In this document: piece after piece, positions 57,905-64,000 of the stretch
Numbering within the stretch: position 1 is the stretch's first letter
How the letters are laid out: each line of letters starts with the position of its first letter
Assembly (NCBI RefSeq): GCF_020567375.1
Contig: NZ_JAJBZM010000002.1
Span: 186,001-250,000 of the forward strand
DNA length: 64,000 nucleotides
Reading direction: 5' to 3'
DNA from: Janibacter melonis
GTDB lineage: Bacteria > Actinomycetota > Actinomycetes > Actinomycetales > Dermatophilaceae
Program-made: the position numbers and the translations under genes
Notes under the pieces: generated by a model
Told to the model about the DNA's origin: nothing
Database searches by the model: none
The model's input: the letters and a program-made list of their open reading frames with translations, nothing else

Positions 57905-58744
57905 GTGGACCGACCGATGCTGCCCGAGAGCGTGCTCGAGCACGCGCCCGTGCACGTCCTCGACGTGGGGGCCAACCCCCTCGACGACGAGGTGCCGTAC
58001 GTCGACCTGCTCGACGCGGGACTGGCGCGGGTCACCGGCTTCGAGCCGCTGCCCGAGGCCATGGAGCGGCTGCGCGGGCTGGCCGGTCCGCACGAGCGCT
58101 ACCTGCCGCACGCCGTCGGCGACGGAGGTCGGCACGTGCTCCACGTGTGCGAGGAGCAGGGCTTCTCGAGCCTGCTGCGCCCCGACCCGATGCGGCTCGC
58201 GCACCTCGTCGACTTCGAGCGGCTGGGCCGCGTCGTCGACGAGGTCGAGATCGACACGGTGCGCCTCGACGACGTGCCCGACCTCGGGCCGGTCGACCTG
58301 CTCAAGGTCGACGTGCAGGGCAGCGAGCTCGCCGTGCTGCGCAGCGGCGAGCACGCCCTCGAGCGGGTCCTCGCGGTGCAGCTCGAGATGGGCTTCTGGC
58401 CGCTGTACGAGGGCCAGCCGACCGCCGGCGAGCTCGACGCCCAGCTGCGCTCGATGGGGCTGATGGCCCTGCAGGTCGTCCAGCACCGGACCTGGCCGCT
58501 CGCCCCGACCCAGTGGGCCGACCCGTGGGAGCACGACTCGCGCCAGATCGTCGAGTCCGACGTGCTGTACGTGCGAGACCCTGCCGGTCTGGCCGTGCGC
58601 GACCTCGCGGTGCTCGCGCTCGTCGCCGACATCGGCTACAGGCACCGGGGGCTGGCCCGGCGCTGCCTGCGTCTGCTCGACGAGTGCGGTCGTGGTGATC
58701 TCGAGGCGCAGTACGTCTCGCGGCTGGGTCGGCACTACGGCTGA
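57905..58744 (+). CDS. FkbM family methyltransferase
   Basis: A 279-residue SAM-dependent methyltransferase. The SAM-binding motif I is HVLDVGANPLDDEVPYVDLL, motif II VTGFEPLPEAMERL, and the FkbM-characteristic LKVDVQGSELAVLRSGEHAL follows. Such enzymes O-methylate sugars or polyketides. It stands divergent from the glycosyltransferase operon, so methylation of a surface glycan is a reasonable guess. Confidence 0.87.
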   Translation: MDRPMLPESVLEHAPVHVLDVGANPLDDEVPYVDLLDAGLARVTGFEPLPEAMERLRGLAGPHERYLPHAVGDGGRHVLHVCEEQGFSSLLRPDPMRLAHLVDFERLGRVVDEVEIDTVRLDDVPDLGPVDLLKVDVQGSELAVLRSGEHALERVLAVQLEMGFWPLYEGQPTAGELDAQLRSMGLMALQVVQHRTWPLAPTQWADPWEHDSRQIVESDVLYVRDPAGLAVRDLAVLALVADIGYRHRGLARRCLRLLDECGRGDLEAQYVSRLGRHYG

Positions 58745-58745
58745 G

Positions 58746-59102
58746 TCAGCGGCGACGGGTGTCGGCTGCGTAGGCGAGGGCGTTGAGGGCGGCCCACCCG
58801 AGGGTGACTGCGAGGACCTTCGTGCGGATCGACCCCTTCGTGCTCGCCCCGAGGACCAGGGCGTCGCCGACGTCGGAGGCCACCCGGCCGCCGACGGCCC
58901 ACGGCAGGGCGGCGGGCGGGCCGGCGAGGGCGAGCGCGGCGATGGGGATGTCGCGGACGGCGAAGGTGCGGGCGAGCCGGTCGAGCGCGCGCTGGTTGCG
59001 CGGCTCGCGCAGGGCGCTCGCGAGGTGCGACGGCTTGGCCAGGCAGTACAGCCCGTAGCCGGCGCTCGCCGCCTGCATGGTCTTGGTCAGCTCGAAGCTC
59101 AT
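58746..59102 (-). CDS. Small predicted membrane protein (118 residues)
   Basis: A 118-residue protein with three or four weakly hydrophobic segments (QAASAGYGLYCLAKPSHLAS, FAVRDIPIAALALAGPPAAL and TKVLAVTLGWAALNALAYAA), like the DUF4267-type small membrane proteins. No function is known. A TACTGT hexamer lies six bases before the ATG, with no ribosome-binding site, so the transcript is probably leaderless. Convergent with the FkbM gene. Confidence 0.7.
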   Translation of the reverse strand: MSFELTKTMQAASAGYGLYCLAKPSHLASALREPRNQRALDRLARTFAVRDIPIAALALAGPPAALPWAVGGRVASDVGDALVLGASTKGSIRTKVLAVTLGWAALNALAYAADTRRR

Positions 59103-59108
59103 CTGGCG

Positions 59109-59114
59109 ACAGTA
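59109..59114 (-). promoter_or_regulatory. Leaderless -10 element of small membrane protein gene
   Basis: TACTGT read on the minus strand ends six bases before the ATG at 59102. Confidence 0.5.
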
Positions 59115-59203
59115 ACCGCCGGACCAGCACCGACGGCCGGGGAGCGGGACCACCCCTTGGGGGGTACCGCGGGGGGTCTGAGCGGGGGCGTCAGGTGGGG
59201 GGC

Positions 59204-59794
59204 TCAGTTGACGAGCGGGACGAAGCGGTAGCGCCCGTGGGTCGTCACGAGCGGGTCGTCCTCGCCCCGGCGCTGCACGCGGAGCATCTCGCCGGCCACC
59301 GGCACGACCATGACGCCGTCCGGCGTCAGCTGCGCGAGCAGCTCCTCGGGCAGCCGCCCCGCCATCGCGGAGACGAGGACGCGGTCGAAGGGGGCGTCGC
59401 CTGGTGCTCCGAGGTGACGGGGGTCGGCCAGACGCACCCGGGCCTGCGGCAGGTCGGCGCGCTCGAGGGCGGCCCGGCCGAGCGCGAGCACCTCGGGCAG
59501 GCGCTCGACGCCGAGCACCCGGCCGTCGGGGCCGACGAGACGGGCGAGGATCGCCGTCGTCCAGCACGACCCCGCGCCGACGTCGAGGACGCGCTGGCCC
59601 GCACGGACGTCGAGAAGCACGAGCATGTCGCGCACGGTGCGCGGCTGAGAGCTCGTCTGCCCCGACCCGATGGCGAGCGGCGCGTCCACCGCGGCCCGGT
59701 CCCGCTCCGCCGGCCGCAGGTGAGCCGCCCGCGGGCTGGCCGCCATCGCCGCGTCGACCCGTCGGACGACCTCGTGCTCGCTCTCCTCGTCCAC
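59204..59794 (-). CDS. Protein-L-isoaspartate O-methyltransferase-like protein
   Basis: A 196-residue SAM-dependent methyltransferase of the Pcm family: substrate loop LAIGSGQTSSQPRTVRDMLV, SAM motif VRAGQRVLDVGAGSCWTTAI and the segment FDRVLVSAMAGRLPEELLAQ. The family normally has SxPxVV-type residues near the active site; here the loop reads GQTSSQPRTV, close to Escherichia coli Pcm (GQTISQPYMV). It may repair isoaspartyl residues or be a divergent paralogue. GTG is six bases from a TAGCCT hexamer (leaderless). Confidence 0.85.
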   Translation of the reverse strand: MDEESEHEVVRRVDAAMAASPRAAHLRPAERDRAAVDAPLAIGSGQTSSQPRTVRDMLVLLDVRAGQRVLDVGAGSCWTTAILARLVGPDGRVLGVERLPEVLALGRAALERADLPQARVRLADPRHLGAPGDAPFDRVLVSAMAGRLPEELLAQLTPDGVMVVPVAGEMLRVQRRGEDDPLVTTHGRYRFVPLVN

Positions 59795-59800
59795 CCCACG

Positions 59801-59823
59801 AGGCTAGGCGGCGGTCCTAGGCT
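59801..59823. promoter_or_regulatory. Divergent promoter pair for Pcm-like and VOC genes
   Basis: TAGCCT on the minus strand (59806-59801) lies six bases before the GTG at 59794. TAGGCT on the plus strand (59818-59823) serves the VOC gene at 59848, which has GAAGGAG before its ATG. The two -10 elements are only 11 bases apart. Confidence 0.5.
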
Positions 59824-59847
59824 GGCGGGACGACGAAGGAGTGGGCG

Positions 59848-60549
59848 ATGACGGCACATCTGCAGGCCCTGAGCATCGACGCAGCCGACCCCGAGCGGCT
59901 GGCCGCCTTCTGGGGCGCGGTCCTCGAGCGCGAGGTGCGCGGCGACCTGCTGCCCGCCGCCTGCCCGGGCGATCTCGCGATCCGCTTCCGGCGCAGCACC
60001 GAGCCCCGGCGCGGCCTCGACCGCACGCACCTCGACCTCACGAGCGACGTGCCCGGCGGGCAGGCCCATGTCGTCGAGCTCGCCCTGTCGCTCGGCGCGA
60101 CCTATCTCGACGTCGGGCAGGGCGACGACGCGACGCACGTCGTGCTCGCCGACCCCGAAGGGGGAGAGCTGTGCGTCGTCGAGGAGGGCAACCGCTTCCT
60201 CGCCGGCACCGGCCGGGTGGGGGCGCTCTCCGGTGACGGTCGCCGGGTGACCGGGGTCTTCTGGAGTCAGGCGCTCGGCTGGCCCCTCGTGTGGGACGAG
60301 GACGACGAGACCGCCGTCCAGTCACCGCACGGCGGGCCGAAGATCACGTGGGGCGGGGCCCCGGTCGCCCCGAAGCACGGGCGCAACCGCCTGCGTCTCG
60401 ACCTCGTCGCCGACGGCCCCCTCGAGGAGGAGGTCGAGCGGCTCGTGGGTCTCGGCGCCACCCGCGCAGGGGTCGCCGACGACCCCGAGGGGGTCGCCCT
60501 GACCGATCCCGACGACAACGAGCTGCAGCTGCTCCCGGGCCCGGGCTGA
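59848..60549 (+). CDS. VOC family protein, two glyoxalase-like domains
   Basis: A 233-residue protein with two vicinal-oxygen-chelate domains. Domain 1 runs from LQALSIDAADPERLAAFWGA to ADPEGGELCVVEEGN; domain 2 from GVFWSQALGWPLVWDEDDET to TDPDDNELQLLPG. This tandem layout is common in actinobacterial glyoxalase/bleomycin-resistance-like proteins; ligand unknown. GAAGGAG is about six bases before the ATG. Confidence 0.87.
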   Translation: MTAHLQALSIDAADPERLAAFWGAVLEREVRGDLLPAACPGDLAIRFRRSTEPRRGLDRTHLDLTSDVPGGQAHVVELALSLGATYLDVGQGDDATHVVLADPEGGELCVVEEGNRFLAGTGRVGALSGDGRRVTGVFWSQALGWPLVWDEDDETAVQSPHGGPKITWGGAPVAPKHGRNRLRLDLVADGPLEEEVERLVGLGATRAGVADDPEGVALTDPDDNELQLLPGPG

Positions 60550-60561
60550 CCCCTTCGCCGC

Positions 60562-60567
60562 TACCGT
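60562..60567 (+). promoter_or_regulatory. Leaderless -10 element of LuxR-type regulator gene
   Basis: TACCGT lies six bases before the ATG at 60574; no ribosome-binding site is present. Confidence 0.45.
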
Positions 60568-60573
60568 CGGCAG

Positions 60574-61263
60574 ATGCCCAGCCCCGACGCAGGCCAGCCG
60601 ATCCGTCTCGCGGTCCTCAACGACTTCGAGGTCGTCGCCCGCGGTGTGGCGGCGATGCTCGCCCCCTTCGCCGACCGCGTGCGTGTCGTCGAGGTCGACT
60701 GCGGGGTCCTCGTGTCGCAGCCGGTCGACGTCGCGTTGTACGACGCCTACGCGATCACCGGCTCGGGGCACCGCGACCTCGACCTCCTCGCCGCCGACGA
60801 GATGGTCGGGCACACCGTGATCTACACGTGGGAGGTCGGGCCCTGGGTCGACGCGGTCGCGCAGGACGCGCGCCTGTCGGGCGTCGTGCGCAAGTCCGCG
60901 TCGGCGCGCGAGCTCGTCGACGCGGTCGAGCGCGTCCAGGCCGGCGAGCGGGTCGTCCTCACCGCTGAGACCGAGCCCGTCGACGACCAGCCCCGCCCGG
61001 CCGAGTGGCCGGGACGCGCCGAGGGCCTCACCCCGCGCCAGTCGGAGGTCGTCGCGCTCATCACCGAGGGGCTGAGCAACCAGGAGATCGCCCGCGCCTG
61101 CTACCTCAGCATCAACTCGGTGAAGTCCTACATCCGCGCGGCCTACGCGACGATGGGGGTGACGTCGCGCAGCCAGGCCGTGCTCTGGGGCGTCGACCAC
61201 GGCTTCCGCCGCGGCGGGCGGATGCGCGTGCTCGCCGACCGCGTGCCCCACGACGGGTCGTAA
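60574..61263 (+). CDS. LuxR-type regulator with degenerate receiver domain
   Basis: A 229-residue protein with a response-regulator-like domain (residues 10-125) and a C-terminal NarL/LuxR helix-turn-helix (about 150-210: LTPRQSEVVALITEGLSNQE, IARACYLSINSVKSYIRAAY). A possible phospho-acceptor is Asp57 (VALYDAYAI) and a conserved Lys lies in GVVRKSAS, but the acidic pocket VLNDFEVV keeps only one acid, so phosphorylation is uncertain. No histidine kinase gene is next to it, so it is an orphan. Confidence 0.83.
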   Translation: MPSPDAGQPIRLAVLNDFEVVARGVAAMLAPFADRVRVVEVDCGVLVSQPVDVALYDAYAITGSGHRDLDLLAADEMVGHTVIYTWEVGPWVDAVAQDARLSGVVRKSASARELVDAVERVQAGERVVLTAETEPVDDQPRPAEWPGRAEGLTPRQSEVVALITEGLSNQEIARACYLSINSVKSYIRAAYATMGVTSRSQAVLWGVDHGFRRGGRMRVLADRVPHDGS

Positions 61264-61303
61264 GGTCGGGGGGACGTCCCCGACCGAGCACGCAGGAGTC
61301 CTC

Positions 61304-61969
61304 ATGGCCACCGTCCTCTTCGTCGTCACCGGCGCCCGCAGCTGGACCCTCGCCGACGGGTCGAGCGTGCCCACCGGCTACTGGGCCGAGGAGCTCGTCG
61401 CCCCCTTCGAGGTCCTCGCCGACGCCGGGCACACCGTCCGCTTCGCCACCCCGGGCGGGGTGCGACCGGTCGCCGACGAGCGCAGCCTCACCCCCGAGGC
61501 CACGGGCGGGCGCGACCTGCGCGAGGTCCTCGACGACCTCGAGGAGCTGAGCGCCCCCCTTCGCCTCGAGGACGTCGACCTCGCCGACTACGACGCGGTC
61601 TTCTACCCCGGCGGCCACGGCCCGATGGAGGACCTCGCCGTCGACGAGACCTCGGGCACCCTCATCACCGCGGCCGTCGAGCGCGACGTGCCGCTCGCCA
61701 TCGTCTGCCACGGGCCGGCCGCGCTGCTCGCCAGCGACGTCACCGGGCGCACCGTCACCGGCTTCTCCAACGAGGAGGAGCGCGCCGGCGGCAAGGCCGA
61801 CCAGGCGAGGTGGCTGCTCGAGGACCGGCTGCGCGAGGCCGGCTTCGAGGTCGAGACCGGGCCCGCCTTCGAGCCGAAGGTCGTCGTCGACGGCATGCTG
61901 CTCACCGGCCAGAACCCCGCCTCCTCACGCCCCCTCGCGCAGCGGCTGCTCGAGGTCCTGCCCTCGTGA
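61304..61969 (+). CDS. Type 1 glutamine amidotransferase-like protein (DJ-1/PfpI)
   Basis: A 221-residue DJ-1/PfpI-superfamily protein. The nucleophile elbow has Cys135 in LAIVCHGPAALLAS, and the acidic residue is in the GYWAEELVAPFEVL region, as in Hsp31/HchA-like glyoxalase or chaperone proteins. GCAGGAG lies upstream of the ATG. Its stop overlaps the GTG of the dehydratase gene. It could detoxify glyoxals; substrate is not certain. Confidence 0.88.
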   Translation: MATVLFVVTGARSWTLADGSSVPTGYWAEELVAPFEVLADAGHTVRFATPGGVRPVADERSLTPEATGGRDLREVLDDLEELSAPLRLEDVDLADYDAVFYPGGHGPMEDLAVDETSGTLITAAVERDVPLAIVCHGPAALLASDVTGRTVTGFSNEEERAGGKADQARWLLEDRLREAGFEVETGPAFEPKVVVDGMLLTGQNPASSRPLAQRLLEVLPS

Positions 61970-62940
61970 CCACCGCCCCGCCCACGGTCGAGGACGTCCG
62001 CGCGGCCGCCGCCCTCCTCGACGGCGTGGCCCACCGCACCCCCGTCCTGCGCTCGCACCGGCTCGACGCGCTCGCCGGGTGCGAGGTGCACCTGAAGTCC
62101 GAGCACCTCCAGCGCATCGGCGCCTTCAAGTTCCGGGGCGCGTACACCGCGCTCAGCGCCGTCGACCCCGACCGCCGCGCGGCCGGCGTCGTCGCCTACT
62201 CCTCGGGCAACCACGCCCAGGCCGTCGCCCTCGCCGGGCGCGAGCTCGGCATGCCGGTGACGATCGTCATGCCCCACGACGCCCCGCAGACGAAGGTCGA
62301 GGCGACGAAGGGGTACGGCGCCACCGTCGTCGGGTACGACCGCTACACCGAGGACCGCGAGGCCATCGGGGTAGCCATCGCCGAGCGCACCGGTGCCGCC
62401 GTCGTCCCGCCCTACGACCACCGGCACGTCATCGCCGGTCAGGGCACTGCCGTGCGCGAGCTGCTCGAGGAGGTGCCCGACCTCGACGTCGTCGTCACCC
62501 CGCTCGGCGGCGGCGGCATGCTCGCGGGCTCGATCCTCGCCGCCCAGGAGCTCGCGCCGACGGCGGCCGTCTGGGGCGTCGAGCCCGAGGCGGGCGACGA
62601 CGGCCGGCGCTCGCTCGAGGCCGGCGAGGTCGTGCGCATCGAGCCTCCACGCACCATCGCCGACGGGGCGCAGACCGCCTACCTCGGGTCGCTGACCTTC
62701 CCGATCATCCGTGAGCACGTCGCCGGCATCGCGACCGTGAGCGACGCCGCGCTCGTCGACGCGATGCGGCACATGGCCGGGACGCTCAAGCAGGTCGTCG
62801 AGCCCACCGGTGTCCTCGGCCTGGCCGCGGTCCTCACCGGCGCCGTGCCGGTCTCGCCCGGGCAACGGGTCGGGGTGGTCCTCACCGGGGGCAACGTCGA
62901 CCTCGCCCGGTACGCCGAGCTCCTCGCGACGGGGGTGTGA
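61966..62940 (+). CDS. Threonine/serine dehydratase, PLP-dependent
   Basis: A 324-residue fold-type II PLP enzyme. The Schiff-base lysine is Lys55 in RIGAFKFRGAYTAL, followed by SSGNHAQAVALAGRELGMP and the phosphate-binding GGGGMLAGS. Without a C-terminal ACT domain, it resembles the short catabolic threonine dehydratases or serine racemases. The GTG overlaps the upstream stop by four bases. The L-2-hydroxyglutarate oxidase gene begins two bases after its stop. Confidence 0.9.
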   Translation: MTTAPPTVEDVRAAAALLDGVAHRTPVLRSHRLDALAGCEVHLKSEHLQRIGAFKFRGAYTALSAVDPDRRAAGVVAYSSGNHAQAVALAGRELGMPVTIVMPHDAPQTKVEATKGYGATVVGYDRYTEDREAIGVAIAERTGAAVVPPYDHRHVIAGQGTAVRELLEEVPDLDVVVTPLGGGGMLAGSILAAQELAPTAAVWGVEPEAGDDGRRSLEAGEVVRIEPPRTIADGAQTAYLGSLTFPIIREHVAGIATVSDAALVDAMRHMAGTLKQVVEPTGVLGLAAVLTGAVPVSPGQRVGVVLTGGNVDLARYAELLATGV

Positions 62941-62942
62941 TC

Positions 62943-64000
62943 GTGGCCCAGCGCACCGTCGGGGTCATCGGGGGCGGGATCGTCGGCCTGGCCGTCGCCC
63001 GCGAGCTGACCCGCCGCCGGCCCGACGACCGCGTCGTCGTGCTCGAGAAGGAGGAGCGGATCGCCGCTCACCAGACCGGGCACAACTCCGGGGTCGTCCA
63101 CGCCGGTATCTACTATGCCCCCGGCTCGCTCAAGGCCCGCCTGTGCACGCGCGGTCGTCAGCTGCTCAAGGACTACTGCGCCGAGCACGGCATCGCCTAC
63201 GACGAGTGCGGCAAGCTCGTCGTCGCCGTCGAGCCCGACGAGGTCGCGCGTCTCGACGCGCTCGAGCGCACGGCGAGCGCCAACGCCGTCCCGGGTCTGC
63301 GCCGGGTCGACGCCGCCGGCATCCGCGACGTCGAGCCGCACGCCCAGGGCCTGGCGGCCCTGCACTCGCCGGCCACCGCGATCACCGACTACGTCGGCAT
63401 GGCCGAGGCGATGGCCGCCGAGGTCCGTGCGGCCGGCGGCGAGGTGCGCCTGGGTGCCGAGGTGTCTGACATCCGCCGCGAGCGGGGCCGCGTGCGTCTC
63501 GTCCTCGGGTCCGCTCAGGGCGCCGACGAGGTCGTCGTCGACGAGCTCGTCGTCTGCGCAGGGCTGCACGGCGACCGGCTCGCGCAGCGGGTCGACGGGC
63601 AGCGCGAGCTGCGGATCATCCCCTTCCGCGGCGAGTACATGGAGGTCACGCCCGCGAAGGCCGATCTCGTGCGCGGCATGGTCTACCCGGTGCCCGACCC
63701 CCGCTACCCCTTCCTCGGCGTGCACTTCACCCGCCGGGTCGGCGGCGGTCTCGAGGTCGGCCCCAACGCCGTCCTCGCGCTGCGGCGCGAGGGCTACGGG
63801 TGGCGGCAGGTCTCCCTTCGCGATCTCGCCGAGACGGCCACCTGGCCGGGCTTCTGGCAGCTGGCGCGGGCCAACTGGCGCACGGGGATCCAGGAGGTCC
63901 GCGGGTCCCTGTCGACGAGGGCCTACATGGCCGGGGCTCAGCGCTACGTGCCCGAGATCGGCGTCGACGACGTCGAGCGCGGGGGTGCGGGGGTGCGGGC
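62943..64000 (+). CDS. lhgO: L-2-hydroxyglutarate oxidase, 3' end cut by window edge
   Basis: FAD-dependent oxidase of the LhgO/L2HGDH group, about 352 residues visible of roughly 400. It has VGVIGGGIVGLAVARELTRR, the conserved AHQTGHNSGVVHAGIYYAPG and the C-terminal GVHFTRRVGGGLEVGPNAVL. It oxidises L-2-hydroxyglutarate to 2-oxoglutarate. GTG at 62943 is favoured (GGGGG eight bases upstream); GTG at 62937 would overlap the previous stop. The C-terminal end is outside the window. Confidence 0.93.
   Translation, partial: MAQRTVGVIGGGIVGLAVARELTRRRPDDRVVVLEKEERIAAHQTGHNSGVVHAGIYYAPGSLKARLCTRGRQLLKDYCAEHGIAYDECGKLVVAVEPDEVARLDALERTASANAVPGLRRVDAAGIRDVEPHAQGLAALHSPATAITDYVGMAEAMAAEVRAAGGEVRLGAEVSDIRRERGRVRLVLGSAQGADEVVVDELVVCAGLHGDRLAQRVDGQRELRIIPFRGEYMEVTPAKADLVRGMVYPVPDPRYPFLGVHFTRRVGGGLEVGPNAVLALRREGYGWRQVSLRDLAETATWPGFWQLARANWRTGIQEVRGSLSTRAYMAGAQRYVPEIGVDDVERGGAGVR

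Noticed and set aside
1-64000. CGAAGGGG as FtsK-orienting (KOPS-like) signal
   Set aside because: Occurrences are about equally frequent on both strands throughout, with no visible skew.

Overview
The window is high-GC DNA (roughly 72% by eye outside one island) with dense genes, frequent GTG starts, ATGA/GTGA overlaps and many TANNNT -10 hexamers placed 6-7 bases before the start codon (leaderless mRNAs). Together with a Bat-type MoxR/VWA operon, Asp23/CsbD stress genes and a single-ATPase inositol ABC importer this points to an actinobacterium, most likely Micrococcales (Intrasporangiaceae-like). The family-level guess is inference. No rRNA, tRNA, CRISPR array, prophage, transposase or integrase was seen.

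Layout. 1-1050: 3'-truncated MATE exporter. 1366-6414: MoxR, DUF58, two VWA proteins and two accessory membrane proteins (Bat-like operon). 6435-9751: efeUOB iron uptake operon on the minus strand with an iron-box-like dyad. 9911-10000: tandem repeat, then a GntR/UTRA regulator. 10882-22050: ten-gene myo-inositol operon (iolG-type dehydrogenase, iolE, iolC, Cgl0158-type aldolase, iolB, iolD, binding protein, permease, ATPase, mmsA/iolA). 22219-24515 (minus): FAD reductase and a second IolG-like dehydrogenase; the latter's upstream region and the iol promoter share a GntR-type operator core.

24719-35818 is a compositionally distinct, lower-GC catabolic island: FadR-type regulator, fused NDP-forming acyl-CoA synthetase, enoyl-CoA hydratase, complete Dpp-type ABC importer, a hot-dog protein resembling 3-aminobutyryl-CoA ammonia-lyase, and a sarcosine-oxidase-like flavoenzyme. 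I read it as uptake and CoA-dependent degradation of an unidentified amino compound (perhaps a beta- or N-methyl amino acid). It is the best candidate for an undescribed system.

36045-46323 carries a small membrane protein with a structured leader, PhoD-like phosphatase, DUF2277 protein, dnaB (TTG start, preceded by DnaA-box-like sites and a six-residue mini-ORF), a beta-lactamase-fold hydrolase, a pterin dehydratase-VOC fusion, a TetR / cytosolic solute-binding protein / CPBP protease module around a perfect 36-bp palindrome, GNAT, alpha/beta hydrolase, an unknown protein and pdxH. 46519-50822 is an envelope-stress locus: sigma factor plus Asp23-like protein, divergent from an operon of Asp23-like and small membrane proteins and CsbD, with a CRP/GlxR-type site between them. 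50912-64000 holds YnfA, an FAD reductase, a YtxH-like protein, a PLP decarboxylase, three glycosyltransferases, an FkbM methyltransferase, a Pcm-like methyltransferase, a VOC protein, a LuxR-type regulator, a DJ-1/PfpI protein, a serine/threonine dehydratase and a 3'-truncated L-2-hydroxyglutarate oxidase.
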